DNA of 44,311 bases from Polyangiaceae bacterium (GCA_025937835.1 JAICQO010000057.1:1-44311), one strand, 5' to 3'; shown: positions 16,822-25,702, numbered from the stretch's first letter. Program-made: numbers and translations. Notes: a model not told the origin generated them from the sequence alone.

Positions 16822-17377
16822 CGGCGAACGCCTCCTCGATCACCTGGCTGGCCGCGAGAATGCGGCGCTTGGCGGTGGCGAGCGAGCAGCCCGACAGCGA
16901 CGCGACGCTCTCGAGCGGCTCGCCTTCGATGTTGCGGAGCGCCCAGGCAATCCGCTGGTTGGCGGGCATGCCCTCGAGCACGCGGTACACGCGGGCGAGC
17001 AGCGCTCGCTCCTCGGCCGTGGCCCCCGTGTCCGCCACGCGTTCGTAGACCGCCGGCTCGTCGAAACCGACCAGGCGGCGCAGGCTGCGCTTTCGCAGCC
17101 GCGCCCGCGCAGCGCGCACCGTCACGCGCGCGAGCCAGCCCTTGACGGCGGCCGGATCCCGTAGCTGGCTCACGCCGCGCACGGCCGCGAGGAACACCTC
17201 CTGCACCGTGTCGTCGACGTCGTCGTCCCGGCCGAGCAGGCGATGGGCCACGGCCGCGACGTACGGCGCGTAGCGCCGGAACAAGGTATCCAAGTCGAGC
17301 CCTTCCAGGCTCGTCTCGGGGGCGCTGCCGTCCGCCGCGAGCGGAACGACGCGCAAGGCGGGTTCTCCGCGCGGCAT
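16814..17377 (-). CDS. ECF-type RNA polymerase sigma factor
   Basis: A 187-residue sigma factor of the extracytoplasmic-function group. Region 2 is seen in LFRRYAPYVAAVAHRLLGRD followed by DVDDTVQEVFLAAVRG, and region 4 in LARVYRVLEGMPANQRIAWALR and SLSGCSLATAKRRILAA (HTH). Regions 1 and 3 are missing, as usual. ATG 17377 is preferred because a GAGGGG ribosome site lies six bases upstream; ATG 17416 is the alternative. It overlaps the FecR-like gene, its probable regulator. It is divergent from the aminotransferase-LuxE-LuxC operon across 175 bases, so regulation of that operon is possible but not shown. Confidence 0.9.
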   Translation of the reverse strand: MPRGEPALRVVPLAADGSAPETSLEGLDLDTLFRRYAPYVAAVAHRLLGRDDDVDDTVQEVFLAAVRGVSQLRDPAAVKGWLARVTVRAARARLRKRSLRRLVGFDEPAVYERVADTGATAEERALLARVYRVLEGMPANQRIAWALRNIEGEPLESVASLSGCSLATAKRRILAASQVIEEAFADG

Positions 17378-17552
17378 ACTCCCCCTCAGTGCGCTTCGGT
17401 TCGCCAATCGGCTCATCCTGGCCTCGAATGAGCCGAAAAGCTCGCGCTTTCCCACCGATCGAGCATCGCCGCCACGCTCCCACTCCCACCCCCGCGCTGA
17501 GGGCGCCAACGCCGGATTTGACCGTGCTCCCGCGCGGTTCCAAGCCTCGAGC

Positions 17553-18851
17553 GTGAGCCCTCCCGCCTCCGGCCAGCAACGCCCCGAGCTCCTGGTCCAG
17601 CCCCCTGGCCCGCGTTCCGTCGAGCTCGCCGCGGTCCATGGCGCGGTGTCGGCGCCGATGGGTCCGCCGGAGCGACCAGGGGGCATCGTGCTCAGCCGGG
17701 GGGAGGGCGCCAACGTCTGGGACGTCGACGGCAACCGCTACGTGGACCTCGCCGCCGGCTTCGGCGCGCTGCTGCTCGGGCACGGTCACCCCGCCGTCGT
17801 GAGCGCGGTGCAGCGCCAGAGCGAGCAGCTGTTGCTGGCGCTCGGCGACGTATTCCCCGCCGACGCCAAGGTCGAGCTCCTCGAACGCCTGACCGCGCTC
17901 TATCCGGAGCCCGCGCAGGGCATCATCGCCCAGTCGGGGTCGGACGCCGTGAGCGCCGCGCTCAAGACCGCGCTGCTCGCGACCGGGCGACCCGGCGTGA
18001 TCGCCTTCGGCGGCGCCTACCACGGCCTCGGCTACGGGCCGATGGCGGCGTGTGGTCTGCGCGAGAGCTATCGCGAGCCGTTCGCCGCGCAGGTCGGCCG
18101 GCACGTGCGCTTCGTCCCGTATCCGTGGAGTCCCGTGCTGCTGGCCGAGACGCTGCAGCTCGTCCACGCCGAGCTCGTTCAGGGCACGGCCGGCGCGGTG
18201 CTGGTGGAGCCGATCCTGGGCCGCGGCGGCGTGGTGGTCCCGCCGCCCGAGTTTCTGCCCGAGCTCGCGCGCCTCACGCGCGAACACTCGGCGTTGCTGA
18301 TTGCCGACGAGATCTGGACCGGTCTGGGACGTTGCGGCGAGATGGCGCGCTCTTTCTCGAGCTGCTTGCCCGACCTGATTTGCTTCGGCAAGGGCCTGGG
18401 CGGCGGGTTGCCGCTGAGCGCCGTGATCGGCCGGCGTGAGGTGATGCAAGCCTGGCAACGCCCGAACGAGGTCGTGCACACCGCCACCTTCGCCGGCGCG
18501 CCGCTCGCCTGCCGCGCAGCGCTCGCGACCCTCGACGTGCTCGAGCACGAGCAGCTTCCCGAGCGAGCCCTGTCGCTCGGGGTCGAGCTCGAACAGCGGC
18601 TCGTGACGACGCTCGGCCCGCGCGGCTTCGGCGTGCGCGGTGCCGGCTTGATGCTCGGCATCGACCTCGGACCGCGCCCCGGCGCAGCGGCCACGCTGAT
18701 GGGCGCGCTGCTGCGCCGCGGTTACCTGACGACCACGGGTGGTGGCCAGCGCGAGGTGTTGGTGCTCACCCCGCCGCTGGTCATCGACTCCGAGTTGCTG
18801 CTCGACTTTCCGCTGGCGCTCTCGGCCGCCATCGACGAGGCCGGACTGTGA
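17553..18851 (+). CDS. Class III PLP-dependent aminotransferase
   Basis: A 432-residue fold-type I transaminase related to 4-aminobutyrate and ornithine aminotransferases, which move amino groups onto or off aldehydes distant from a carboxylate. Seen: GANVWDVDGNRYVDLAAGFG near residue 55, SGSDAVSAALKTAL (cofactor phosphate contact), LLIADEIWTGLGRCG (PLP-pyridine Asp), and FGKGLGGGLPLSAVIG with the Schiff-base Lys280. Start is GTG 17553. Its stop overlaps the LuxE-like start (GTGA), so it is the first gene of a three-gene coupled operon. Given its partners make an aldehyde, a role in turning that aldehyde into an amine is a reasonable inference, but substrate and direction are unknown. Confidence 0.88.
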   Translation: MSPPASGQQRPELLVQPPGPRSVELAAVHGAVSAPMGPPERPGGIVLSRGEGANVWDVDGNRYVDLAAGFGALLLGHGHPAVVSAVQRQSEQLLLALGDVFPADAKVELLERLTALYPEPAQGIIAQSGSDAVSAALKTALLATGRPGVIAFGGAYHGLGYGPMAACGLRESYREPFAAQVGRHVRFVPYPWSPVLLAETLQLVHAELVQGTAGAVLVEPILGRGGVVVPPPEFLPELARLTREHSALLIADEIWTGLGRCGEMARSFSSCLPDLICFGKGLGGGLPLSAVIGRREVMQAWQRPNEVVHTATFAGAPLACRAALATLDVLEHEQLPERALSLGVELEQRLVTTLGPRGFGVRGAGLMLGIDLGPRPGAAATLMGALLRRGYLTTTGGGQREVLVLTPPLVIDSELLLDFPLALSAAIDEAGL

Positions 18852-19972
18852 GCCCCTCGGCAGAGCTCGTCCTCGAGTCCGACGCGCTCCATACCCGGGT
18901 TCGCGCCTTCGCACGCGGCGCGCCGGGCGAAGATTTCGAATCGCTGGCGCTCGCGATCGCCCGCTTTCAAGCCCGCTATTCGCCCGGGTTTGCACGCCTC
19001 GTCGGGTCCTCGCCACTCGAGCGGCTCGAGCAGATCCCGTCGGTGCCGACCGAGGCGTTTCGGCTCACGCGCGTGGCCGTTCACGGCGCAGAACAGGACG
19101 TGGCGCGCTTCGTCACGAGCGGCACGACCGGCTCGGAGCGCGGCACCCACGCGTTCCGCACCACCGCCACCTACGCCGAGCTGTCACTCGCGTTCGGACG
19201 GCGCGCGCTGACAGCGCACGGCCGCCGTCCGACCGTGGTGGCCCTGGCTGACCTGCCCGGTGAGCGACCGAGCTCGTCGCTCGGCTTCATGCTCGAGCAC
19301 TTCGCGCGCAATCTCGATGGCCGCGCGCTCGACGGCGGCCCGTTTTTGCCGAGCGCTCCGGATCGCTACCTGTTGCGGGCAAGCGGCGTCGATCGCGAGG
19401 GACTGCGCCGCGCCGCAGCCATCGCGCGCGAACGCAACGAACCGCTGCTCGTGCTCGCCACCTCCTTTGCGCTGGTCGCGCTGCTCGACGGCCTCGGCAG
19501 CGAGCGCTTGGCTCTACCGGCGGGAAGCGCGGTCATGCAGACCGGCGGCTACAAGGGGCGGAGCCGGGAGCTCGACCCCCCGGTCCTGCGCCAGACGCTC
19601 GCCCGTGGCCTCGAAATCCCCGAAAATAGCCTGGTCACCGAGTACGGGATGACCGAGCTCTCGAGCCAGCTCTACGAGGGGACGCTCGATGGCGCCGAGC
19701 TCCGCGCGCCGCCGTGGACGCTGCTCGAGCCGCCGTGGCTGCGCGTGATCCCCGTCGAGCCGGAGACGCTGTCACCCGTCGCGCCCGGCCAGGTCGGGCT
19801 CGCGCGCTTCATCGATCTCGCCAACGTGGACTCGGCGGTCGCGATCCTCACGCGCGATCTGGTCCGCCGGAACGAGCTCGGTATCGAGCTCCTGGGGCGC
19901 GCGCCCGGCGCGCTACCCCGCGGTTGCTCGCTCGCGGTCGAGGCGCTGCTCGAGTCCGGCCGTGAGCGCTGA
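18848..19972 (+). CDS. LuxE-family acyl-protein synthetase
   Basis: A 374-residue member of the LuxE family in the ANL adenylate-forming superfamily. In luminous bacteria LuxE activates a fatty acid with ATP and hands the acyl group to LuxC. The ATP-binding loop is seen as FVTSGTTGSERGTHAF (about residues 88-103) and the adenylation motif as LVTEYGMTELSSQLYEG (about residue 263). A conserved front segment RFQARYSPGFARLVG is also seen. Length matches LuxE. It overlaps the aminotransferase by four bases and the LuxC-like gene by eleven. No luxA, luxB or luxD is nearby, so light production is not implied; a dedicated acid-reducing pathway is. Confidence 0.85.
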   Translation: MSPSAELVLESDALHTRVRAFARGAPGEDFESLALAIARFQARYSPGFARLVGSSPLERLEQIPSVPTEAFRLTRVAVHGAEQDVARFVTSGTTGSERGTHAFRTTATYAELSLAFGRRALTAHGRRPTVVALADLPGERPSSSLGFMLEHFARNLDGRALDGGPFLPSAPDRYLLRASGVDREGLRRAAAIARERNEPLLVLATSFALVALLDGLGSERLALPAGSAVMQTGGYKGRSRELDPPVLRQTLARGLEIPENSLVTEYGMTELSSQLYEGTLDGAELRAPPWTLLEPPWLRVIPVEPETLSPVAPGQVGLARFIDLANVDSAVAILTRDLVRRNELGIELLGRAPGALPRGCSLAVEALLESGRER

Positions 19973-21023
19973 GCTCCGCGCACGGCTCGAGCCGCTGTTC
20001 GCCGCGGCCCGGCGCATCGCCGATCCCGGCGATCCGCTCGGTCAGCGAGCACGCGCGGAGCTGCCGGCACAAACCCGCCTCTCACCCCAGAACGTGGAGC
20101 TCGCGCTGACACGCTGCCTCGAGAGCTCTGCCACCGACGCCGAGCTCGCCTGGTTTTCGGCACGCACACCGAAGAGCGAGCGGAGCCACGTGCTGCTCAG
20201 CGCCAACGTGTTCACGGCGGCCCTCCGCGCGATCGCGACCGGCCTCGTCGCCTCACCCCGCGTGTTCGTACGAGCCTCGCGCCGGGAGCCGAAAATGGCC
20301 GGTCTCCTCGCCGAAGCCGCGCCCGGGTCGTTCGCCCTCATAGAAGAGCTCCGGCCCAGAGCGGGCGATCAGCTCTTCGCTTACGGCTCCGACGCCACGC
20401 TCGACTCGCTGCGGCGAACGTTCACTCCGGGGACGATTCTCCACGCCCACGGCTCGGGCTTCGGTGCGGTGGCCGTCGATGTCAGAACACTCGCGCCGCT
20501 CGAAGAGATCGAGCTCGCACGGGCCCTGTCGTACGACGTCGTGCTCTTCGACCAGCGCGGCTGCCTGAGCCCGCGCGTCGTCTGGTTCCAGGGTGCGATC
20601 GACGGCGCGCGCTCCTTCACGCGCTCCGTAGCCCGAGCGCTCGCAGAGCGGGAACGCGACCTGCCCGCGGGCGAGCTCGGTGCGGAAGAGCGCGCCGAGC
20701 GCGAACGCTGGCGCGCCGCGCTCACCTACGCCGGCCAGGTCGAGCCGGCAGGCGCCGGCTTCGTCGCCCTGCTCGACGGACCGCCGCTCGAGCTACCCGA
20801 GCTCGGCGCTCGCTCGTTGCTCGTCGTCGCCTGCGCCGACGCCGCCGCAGCGGCCCGCCCGCACGCCGCGAAAATCACGACCCACGCGACCCGCGGCTCC
20901 GCCGAATTTTCTGCCGAATTCGCGCGAGCTCTCCCGCGATCGCGCGCCTCGGGCTGGGGCGAGCTCCAGCGCCCCAGCTTCGACGGACCCGTCGATCTGC
21001 GCTCGCTGCCAGAGCTCGGCTGA
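19962..21023 (+). CDS. LuxC-family acyl-CoA/acyl-protein reductase
   Basis: A 353-residue protein of the LuxC (aldehyde-dehydrogenase-like) acyl reductase family, which reduces an acyl thioester to an aldehyde with NADPH. The strongest motif is VVLFDQRGCLSPRVV, with the probable acyl-accepting Cys near residue 200, exactly as in LuxC proteins. A nucleotide-binding stretch appears at HAHGSGFGAVAVD (about residue 165). It is somewhat shorter than marine LuxC (about 480 residues), lacking part of the N-terminus. Start is GTG 19962, inside the end of the luxE-like gene. It ends the operon, seven bases from the convergent DUF4156 lipoprotein gene. Confidence 0.82.
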   Translation: MSAELRARLEPLFAAARRIADPGDPLGQRARAELPAQTRLSPQNVELALTRCLESSATDAELAWFSARTPKSERSHVLLSANVFTAALRAIATGLVASPRVFVRASRREPKMAGLLAEAAPGSFALIEELRPRAGDQLFAYGSDATLDSLRRTFTPGTILHAHGSGFGAVAVDVRTLAPLEEIELARALSYDVVLFDQRGCLSPRVVWFQGAIDGARSFTRSVARALAERERDLPAGELGAEERAERERWRAALTYAGQVEPAGAGFVALLDGPPLELPELGARSLLVVACADAAAAARPHAAKITTHATRGSAEFSAEFARALPRSRASGWGELQRPSFDGPVDLRSLPELG

Positions 21024-21030
21024 CGCGCGT

Positions 21031-21537
21031 TTACTTCTTCTTGGCGTCGGCCTTGGCCGCCTTCTCCTGTGCAGCCTGCTCTTTCTCCTCGGCTGCCTTG
21101 CGCTCGGCTTCTTCCTGTTCCTGGGCCTCGCGCGCCTCCTTCTCTTCGAGAGCCTTCACTCGCGCCGCCTCTTCGGCCTCTTCCATCTCCGGCGTCTTGC
21201 ACTCGAGCGCCTGCCCGCCGATGAACACCTCGCGCACCGAGCTCGTGCCCGCGCGGTTGGAACGCTCGGCCTCGATCAGCGCGAAGTTCGCGTCGAGGCG
21301 CGCCGCCTGGTTGCGGAAATCGTTCTCCGCCCCCGTGCGCGCAGCCTTCTCGTCGTCCGAGCTCGACCTGCCACTGATGTCGCCGAGCGACTTGCAGTGC
21401 AGCGGCTTCGTGCTCTCGCGCACCACCTTGACGTTCTGCGCTTCGGGATCGAGCTCCTTCACGCTCCCGAACAAACAACCGACCACGCTGCCGGAAACCA
21501 GCAGAATCACCCCGAGCTTCGCGCACAGATGGACCAT
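21031..21537 (-). CDS. DUF4156 lipoprotein with charged coiled-coil tail
   Basis: A 168-residue predicted lipoprotein. ATG 21537 is chosen because AGGAG lies eight bases upstream. The signal peptide ends in the lipobox GSVVGC. The middle (about residues 30-105) matches the DUF4156 pattern: LDPEAQNVKVV, CKSLGDISG, RNQAARLDANFALIE and the closing VFIGGQALEC, with two conserved Cys likely forming a disulfide. Residues 110-168 are almost all Glu, Lys, Ala and Arg, forming a predicted coiled-coil or single helix ending in KADAKKK, an unusual addition. The family has no established function. It follows the radical SAM gene on the same strand after 97 bases. Confidence 0.8.
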   Translation of the reverse strand: MVHLCAKLGVILLVSGSVVGCLFGSVKELDPEAQNVKVVRESTKPLHCKSLGDISGRSSSDDEKAARTGAENDFRNQAARLDANFALIEAERSNRAGTSSVREVFIGGQALECKTPEMEEAEEAARVKALEEKEAREAQEQEEAERKAAEEKEQAAQEKAAKADAKKK

Positions 21538-21634
21538 GTCGGGCACTCCTCTCGCCGCGCGAGACTACCACCAAACCGTCGTGAAGCCGGCAGCGCCGAC
21601 CAGTCCCCCCCGGTAAACGGAGGCCGAGCAGGCC

Positions 21635-23500
21635 CTAGCCCACGAGCGGCAGCCGGCGCGGCGCATTCCGGGCGCGCGCGACCACGCTGATCGGCTCGTC
21701 CGACAGCGGTAGTGCCTGATTCTTGGCGTAAACCGGGTGTCGCCCGTGCGTCTTGAACCAGTCGGCGACGGTCGCCGTCATCTTCATCTTCTCGACGATC
21801 TGCCGGAACCCGACGCCCGTGTTGTAAGCGCAGAACGAGATCTCTCCCATCTGCGTGCCGTACGGGATGATGCACATCTCCGTGCGCCGGAAATCGTAGT
21901 TGAACAGATCCTGGAACCACATACCGGCGACGAACAGGAAGCGCCACTCGAACTTTCCGGCGTCGCCCTCGCTCGCACCGACGCGGTCCCCGCTCGCGCC
22001 GATCTGGCTCAGCAATTGGCGAGCGCACTCGATGACGCCGTAGCCTTCGGGCGCCCGCTCCGCTCGAAAATTACGAAGTAGCGACAACCCGAGCGCGATC
22101 TGCGTCTCGAGCCGCGAGCGGCCGCTGTCGGCGATCTCCTGCACGTCGGCGAGCAGCTGCTCCACGTCCAGAAATTCGGCGACCGGCACCATTTGCTTGG
22201 TGCGCTTGTGCACGAGCAGCACCGTGCCGATGCCGCAGTTCGGGTGACAACCGCATTTCAACGCGCCGAAGTCGGCGTGCTCGCCCTGCATCACGTCGAC
22301 CGCGTCGCTGAACGGGTTCATCGCGCTGAGCGGGAACCAGTCGCGCATCGGCTCGGTCTGGCCCAGCTGGTGCGACAGATCGTGAGCCAGGTGGCTCAGC
22401 GTGTAGCGCTGGCGCTTTCGCTGTTCGTCCGAGATGTCCTCGTCGCGCCCCGTGAAGCTCACCGGTTGGAACGAGACCACCGTGACCTTGTCGGCGTTGT
22501 CGACCGCAAACTGGACGATCGGGCCGACCTGGTCGTTGTTCACACCGTTGACGACCGTCACCACCAGCACCACGTCGATGCCGGCGGCGGCCAGGTTCTC
22601 GATCGCGCGCAGCTTCACGTCGAACAGGTTGCCGACCTTGCGGTGGGCATTGGCCTCGTTGGTGACGCCGTCGAATTGCAGATAACACAGCCGGAGACCC
22701 GCCTCTTTGGCGGCCTTGCAGAACTCTGCGTCCTGCGCGAAGCGGATACCGTTGGAGGCGCACTGCACGCAGAAGTAGCCGACTTCCCGCGCGTAGTGGA
22801 TCGCGCGCAGAAAGTGCGGGCTCAGCGTGGGCTCGCCGCCCGAGAATTGAACGCTGAGCTGGCGGCGCGGCTTGATCCCCACCGCGTCGTCCAGGATCTT
22901 CTGCACGTCTTCCCACTCGAGCTCGTGGACGAAGCCGACCTGGTTTGCGTCCATGAAGCACGGATCGCACATCATGTTGCAGCGGTTGGTCAGATCCACG
23001 GTCAGCACCGAGCCGCGGCCGTATTTGATCGTCGAGCTGCCGTGGTCGCGCAGCTTGCTCGGCGGCGACTCGAAGTCCCTGCCCGGGAACAGCCGCTCGA
23101 TCCTGCCGAGGAACGCAGGGTCCATGCTGATCACGTCTTCGAACTCACCGTGCACGGGGCAGCGCTTGTGCATCACCACGCGCCCGTCTCGCTCCACGAT
23201 CTGCGCTTTGATTTCCCCGGGGTGATCCTGGAGGAACTCGCGCAGGTCCGTCTCTCCCCGCAACACCTTGGCCCGCGTCTCCTTCACGCACTCCGGGCAC
23301 AGGGAGTCCGTGCTCCTCGGCCAACCGAGCGGCGGCGACGTGCGCTGCGCCTTCCTTTGCAACGGACCTGGCGCCCAGCTCGGCTCGAGCGGGGGCCGCG
23401 AAAACCGCTCCGAGTAAGCTCGCCAGACCGGCCAGGCAAAACGTGCCGCGGCGCTCAGCGCCTCGCCGATGACGGAGCGATTCAGATTAAGCAAGTTCAC
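21635..23500 (-). CDS. Radical SAM protein of the MJ0619/Tes (tetraether synthase)-like family
   Basis: About 620 residues. A front iron-binding unit is seen: SLCPECVKETRA followed by MHKRCPVHGEFEDV, the CPxC...CPxHG arrangement of MJ0619/Tes proteins. The radical SAM core carries CNMMCDPC (the CxxxCxxC cluster ligands) and QFSGGEPTLSPHF for SAM. A later FGALKCGCHPNCGIGTVLLV suggests extra iron-sulfur clusters. Archaeal Tes joins two lipid tails to make tetraethers; bacterial relatives are suspected to build ether or membrane-spanning lipids, so a lipid role is inferred here. The start is uncertain: GTG 23500 is used because residues upstream are unlike the family. There are no neighbouring lipid genes. 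Confidence 0.72.
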   Translation of the reverse strand: MNLLNLNRSVIGEALSAAARFAWPVWRAYSERFSRPPLEPSWAPGPLQRKAQRTSPPLGWPRSTDSLCPECVKETRAKVLRGETDLREFLQDHPGEIKAQIVERDGRVVMHKRCPVHGEFEDVISMDPAFLGRIERLFPGRDFESPPSKLRDHGSSTIKYGRGSVLTVDLTNRCNMMCDPCFMDANQVGFVHELEWEDVQKILDDAVGIKPRRQLSVQFSGGEPTLSPHFLRAIHYAREVGYFCVQCASNGIRFAQDAEFCKAAKEAGLRLCYLQFDGVTNEANAHRKVGNLFDVKLRAIENLAAAGIDVVLVVTVVNGVNNDQVGPIVQFAVDNADKVTVVSFQPVSFTGRDEDISDEQRKRQRYTLSHLAHDLSHQLGQTEPMRDWFPLSAMNPFSDAVDVMQGEHADFGALKCGCHPNCGIGTVLLVHKRTKQMVPVAEFLDVEQLLADVQEIADSGRSRLETQIALGLSLLRNFRAERAPEGYGVIECARQLLSQIGASGDRVGASEGDAGKFEWRFLFVAGMWFQDLFNYDFRRTEMCIIPYGTQMGEISFCAYNTGVGFRQIVEKMKMTATVADWFKTHGRHPVYAKNQALPLSDEPISVVARARNAPRRLPLVG

Positions 23501-23667
23501 GCGGCCGCTAGCATATACGAGCCGTCGCGACCGCGGGGCTCGCCAGCCGAAGATCGCAAAACCCCCCAGTCGACATCGACCCGCGGGCCAGTCGGGGCTC
23601 GGCGACGAGGATCGTCGCGCGGCGGCCCCGAACATGCCAAAGGATCGAGCGGCGCAGACCCCGAACC

Positions 23668-24834
23668 TTGGCACCTTCCTTCATCGTCTTGAGCGACCTG
23701 CACCTCTCGCACGGCGGCTCACGGTCGCTGGCACAGGATTGCGCCGCTTTGATCCAGGCTCACGCCGGCACGGAAATCGTGATCGCTGGCGACGCCTTCT
23801 CGCTCTCGAGCGATCCGGGCGAGCGCGACCCGGTCGAATCCGTGACCACGCTCGTGAAGAGCGAACCGCGCCTGGTTGCAGCGCTTCGCGCGCACCTCGC
23901 GGCGGGGTCGAAGCTCACGCTGCTCGCGGGCAACCACGACGCGGCCGTCGCCGACCCGCGAACCCGCGCCGGGCTGCTGTCTGCGCTCGAGCTCCAGGAA
24001 CACGCTCCGCTCGCGCTCGAACCCTGGTTCATCCGCCGCGGCCAGGTCCACGTCGAGCACGGCCACCTCTGGGATCCGGACAACGCACCGGCGCATCCGC
24101 TCTCGAGTTGGAGCGGCCGCACCGAGCCGCTCGGCATCGCGCTGACGCGCCGCTTCATCGCCCGCTACGGCGTCTGGCAGTTCGCGCACGCGCACGAGAC
24201 CACGGTCGCTGGCGGCCTTTCGCGCGCGTTCAATCTCTTCGGCCCGCGCGCGCCGCTGCTGATCGCACGCTACTTCCTGAGCTCGGGCAGGTTGTGCGCC
24301 GAGAGCCTGTTCGAACGCGGCCTCGCTGACGAGCGAGCGCGCGGCCAGGCCGAGCTCGAGGAGCTGTCGGCGCAGAGCGGCGTCGATGCCGCGGCGCTCG
24401 CTGCGCTGGTCGCGGCCGCGCCCGAGCCCACCCACCTACGCTTTCGAAATTTGTTTCTGCGCCTCTACTACGATCGCGTCTTCGCCTCGCTCGCCCTCGG
24501 CGCTGGCCTATTCGGCGTCGCGCTCGCCGCGTCACCGCTCAGCGCCGCCGTCGCGGTCGGCTCGGGCGCCTACCTCGGCTGGAACGTGCGCCACTCAGGC
24601 TCGCGCTACCAGAACCGCCCGATCCAGCGCTTGCGCGAAGGCGCTGAAATCGTGCGGCGATTCACCGACGCCGGCCTGGTCGTGTTCGGGCACACGCACG
24701 TGCCGGAGCACGCCGCGGGCTACGCGAACCCGGGCTCGTTCGGCTACCCGGCGCCGGGCACGGGCCGGCCGTTCCTCAGCGTCGACGCGGACGGAAACGC
24801 CAGGCTCGAGGCCTGGCCGCTCAAGGCCGGATGA
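23668..24834 (+). CDS. Calcineurin-like metallophosphoesterase with C-terminal membrane pair
   Basis: A 388-residue phosphoesterase. All five metal motifs are present in order: VLSDLHLSH near the start, IAGDAFSL, LAGNHDAA, VEHGHLWD and, near the C-terminus, VFGHTHVPE. The two halves of the active site are split by a long insert (about residues 150-330) that includes a hydrophobic pair of helices (VFASLALGAGLFGVALAA and the next AAVAVGSGAYLG). It may therefore sit on the membrane and act on a lipid or nucleotide phosphate, somewhat like LpxH, but the substrate is unknown. The start appears to be TTG 23668 with no clear ribosome site. It is divergent from the radical SAM gene and ends 14 bases into lolA. 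Confidence 0.78.
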   Translation: MAPSFIVLSDLHLSHGGSRSLAQDCAALIQAHAGTEIVIAGDAFSLSSDPGERDPVESVTTLVKSEPRLVAALRAHLAAGSKLTLLAGNHDAAVADPRTRAGLLSALELQEHAPLALEPWFIRRGQVHVEHGHLWDPDNAPAHPLSSWSGRTEPLGIALTRRFIARYGVWQFAHAHETTVAGGLSRAFNLFGPRAPLLIARYFLSSGRLCAESLFERGLADERARGQAELEELSAQSGVDAAALAALVAAAPEPTHLRFRNLFLRLYYDRVFASLALGAGLFGVALAASPLSAAVAVGSGAYLGWNVRHSGSRYQNRPIQRLREGAEIVRRFTDAGLVVFGHTHVPEHAAGYANPGSFGYPAPGTGRPFLSVDADGNARLEAWPLKAG

Positions 24835-25549
24835 TCTGAGTCCCGGCGGGCGGAGTGAACGAGAACTCGCCCTGGGGCGGCTTGGCGTTCACTTCCGGAT
24901 TCAAGAAGTCGAAGCGGTTCCGGTTGCGCTGAGCGTCGAGCAAGATCACGCGCCGGACCTGGTACGTCCCGCCGTCGATGTAGAGGAACATCTTCTGATA
25001 GGCGGGCGTCGCTTCCTTCGGCTCGCCGAGCAGCACGTAGCCGCCCTCCACGCCCATCTTCTTGGGATCGAGCTTGGTCAGCTTGAACGACTGCTTGAGG
25101 CTGCCGGTGCCGAGCAAGAACGCGAGCGCCGCCGGGTACTGGCTCTTCTCGAGCGGCTGCTCGTACATCTGCTTGTTCTCTTTTTCGTAGATCTTGATGA
25201 TCTTGCCGTCGGACACGACGCGGTTGCCGTTGTTCGTGTAGCGCCAGCTCATCTTGCCGGGCTTCTCGAACACCACCGAGCCCGAGCTGTCCTTGGTCTT
25301 GCCGTAGGTCGGCACCGTGTAGCGCTGACGAAACCCGGCCTTGAAGGTCTTGGTCCGGTCGTAGAACGCCTGCACGCGATCGGCGATCTGCTCCGGAGTC
25401 GGGCCGCTCGTGACGGGCTTCAGCGCCGGGTCGTCCTTCGGCGCTGGGGGCGCGGGCGGCGCCGAGCTCGGCGGACCCGCGTCCGCGCTGAGGCCGATCA
25501 AGAGAGCGGCAGTCGCGAGCGCGAAACCGGAGGCGAGGCGGTGGAGCAT
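24821..25549 (-). CDS. lolA: LolA-like outer-membrane lipoprotein carrier
   Basis: A 242-residue periplasmic protein. A signal peptide (MLHRLASGFALATAALLIGL, cleavage near residue 24) and a Pro/Ala linker lead into the LolA fold. The fold includes RVQAFYDRTKTFKAGFRQRY, SGSVVFEKPGKMSWRYTN and IIKIYEKENKQMYEQPL, with a closing NRFDFLNPEVNAKP strand. LolA carries lipoproteins from the inner-membrane LolCDE exporter to the outer membrane, which suits a genome full of lipoproteins. ATG 25549 is chosen; the frame upstream to 25660 lacks a signal peptide. Its 3' end overlaps the convergent phosphoesterase by 14 bases. Confidence 0.85.
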   Translation of the reverse strand: MLHRLASGFALATAALLIGLSADAGPPSSAPPAPPAPKDDPALKPVTSGPTPEQIADRVQAFYDRTKTFKAGFRQRYTVPTYGKTKDSSGSVVFEKPGKMSWRYTNNGNRVVSDGKIIKIYEKENKQMYEQPLEKSQYPAALAFLLGTGSLKQSFKLTKLDPKKMGVEGGYVLLGEPKEATPAYQKMFLYIDGGTYQVRRVILLDAQRNRNRFDFLNPEVNAKPPQGEFSFTPPAGTQIIRP

Positions 25550-25702
25550 GTCGGAGTGTCCTGTCACTTGGATACGTTCGGGGGCGGAATGTTCTTTCAG
25601 ACGAGCCGGCGCCCCGAAGGATTCGCTTGGGCTTCTACGGGACGCCCTCTTCCTACGCAAGCCACCGAACTTTCCGGCGTTCGGCCCGCTGACCGGTGGC
25701 GT

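Noticed and set aside
17515-17541. ECF-type promoter GGAAC...GTC upstream of the ECF sigma gene (minus strand)
   Set aside because: Spacing between the boxes is 14 bases, too short for the usual GGAAC-N16/17-GTC.
16569-19016. Long minus-strand open frame across the aminotransferase and FecR-like genes
   Set aside because: It crosses several well-supported genes, and its His/Arg/Glu-rich composition is typical of antisense frames here.
17553-21023. A bioluminescence (lux) operon
   Set aside because: LuxA, LuxB and LuxD are absent and an aminotransferase replaces them.
23729-23745. TGGCACAGGATTGCG as a sigma-54 promoter
   Set aside because: The GG-GC spacing is nine rather than ten bases and the site is inside the phosphoesterase coding region.
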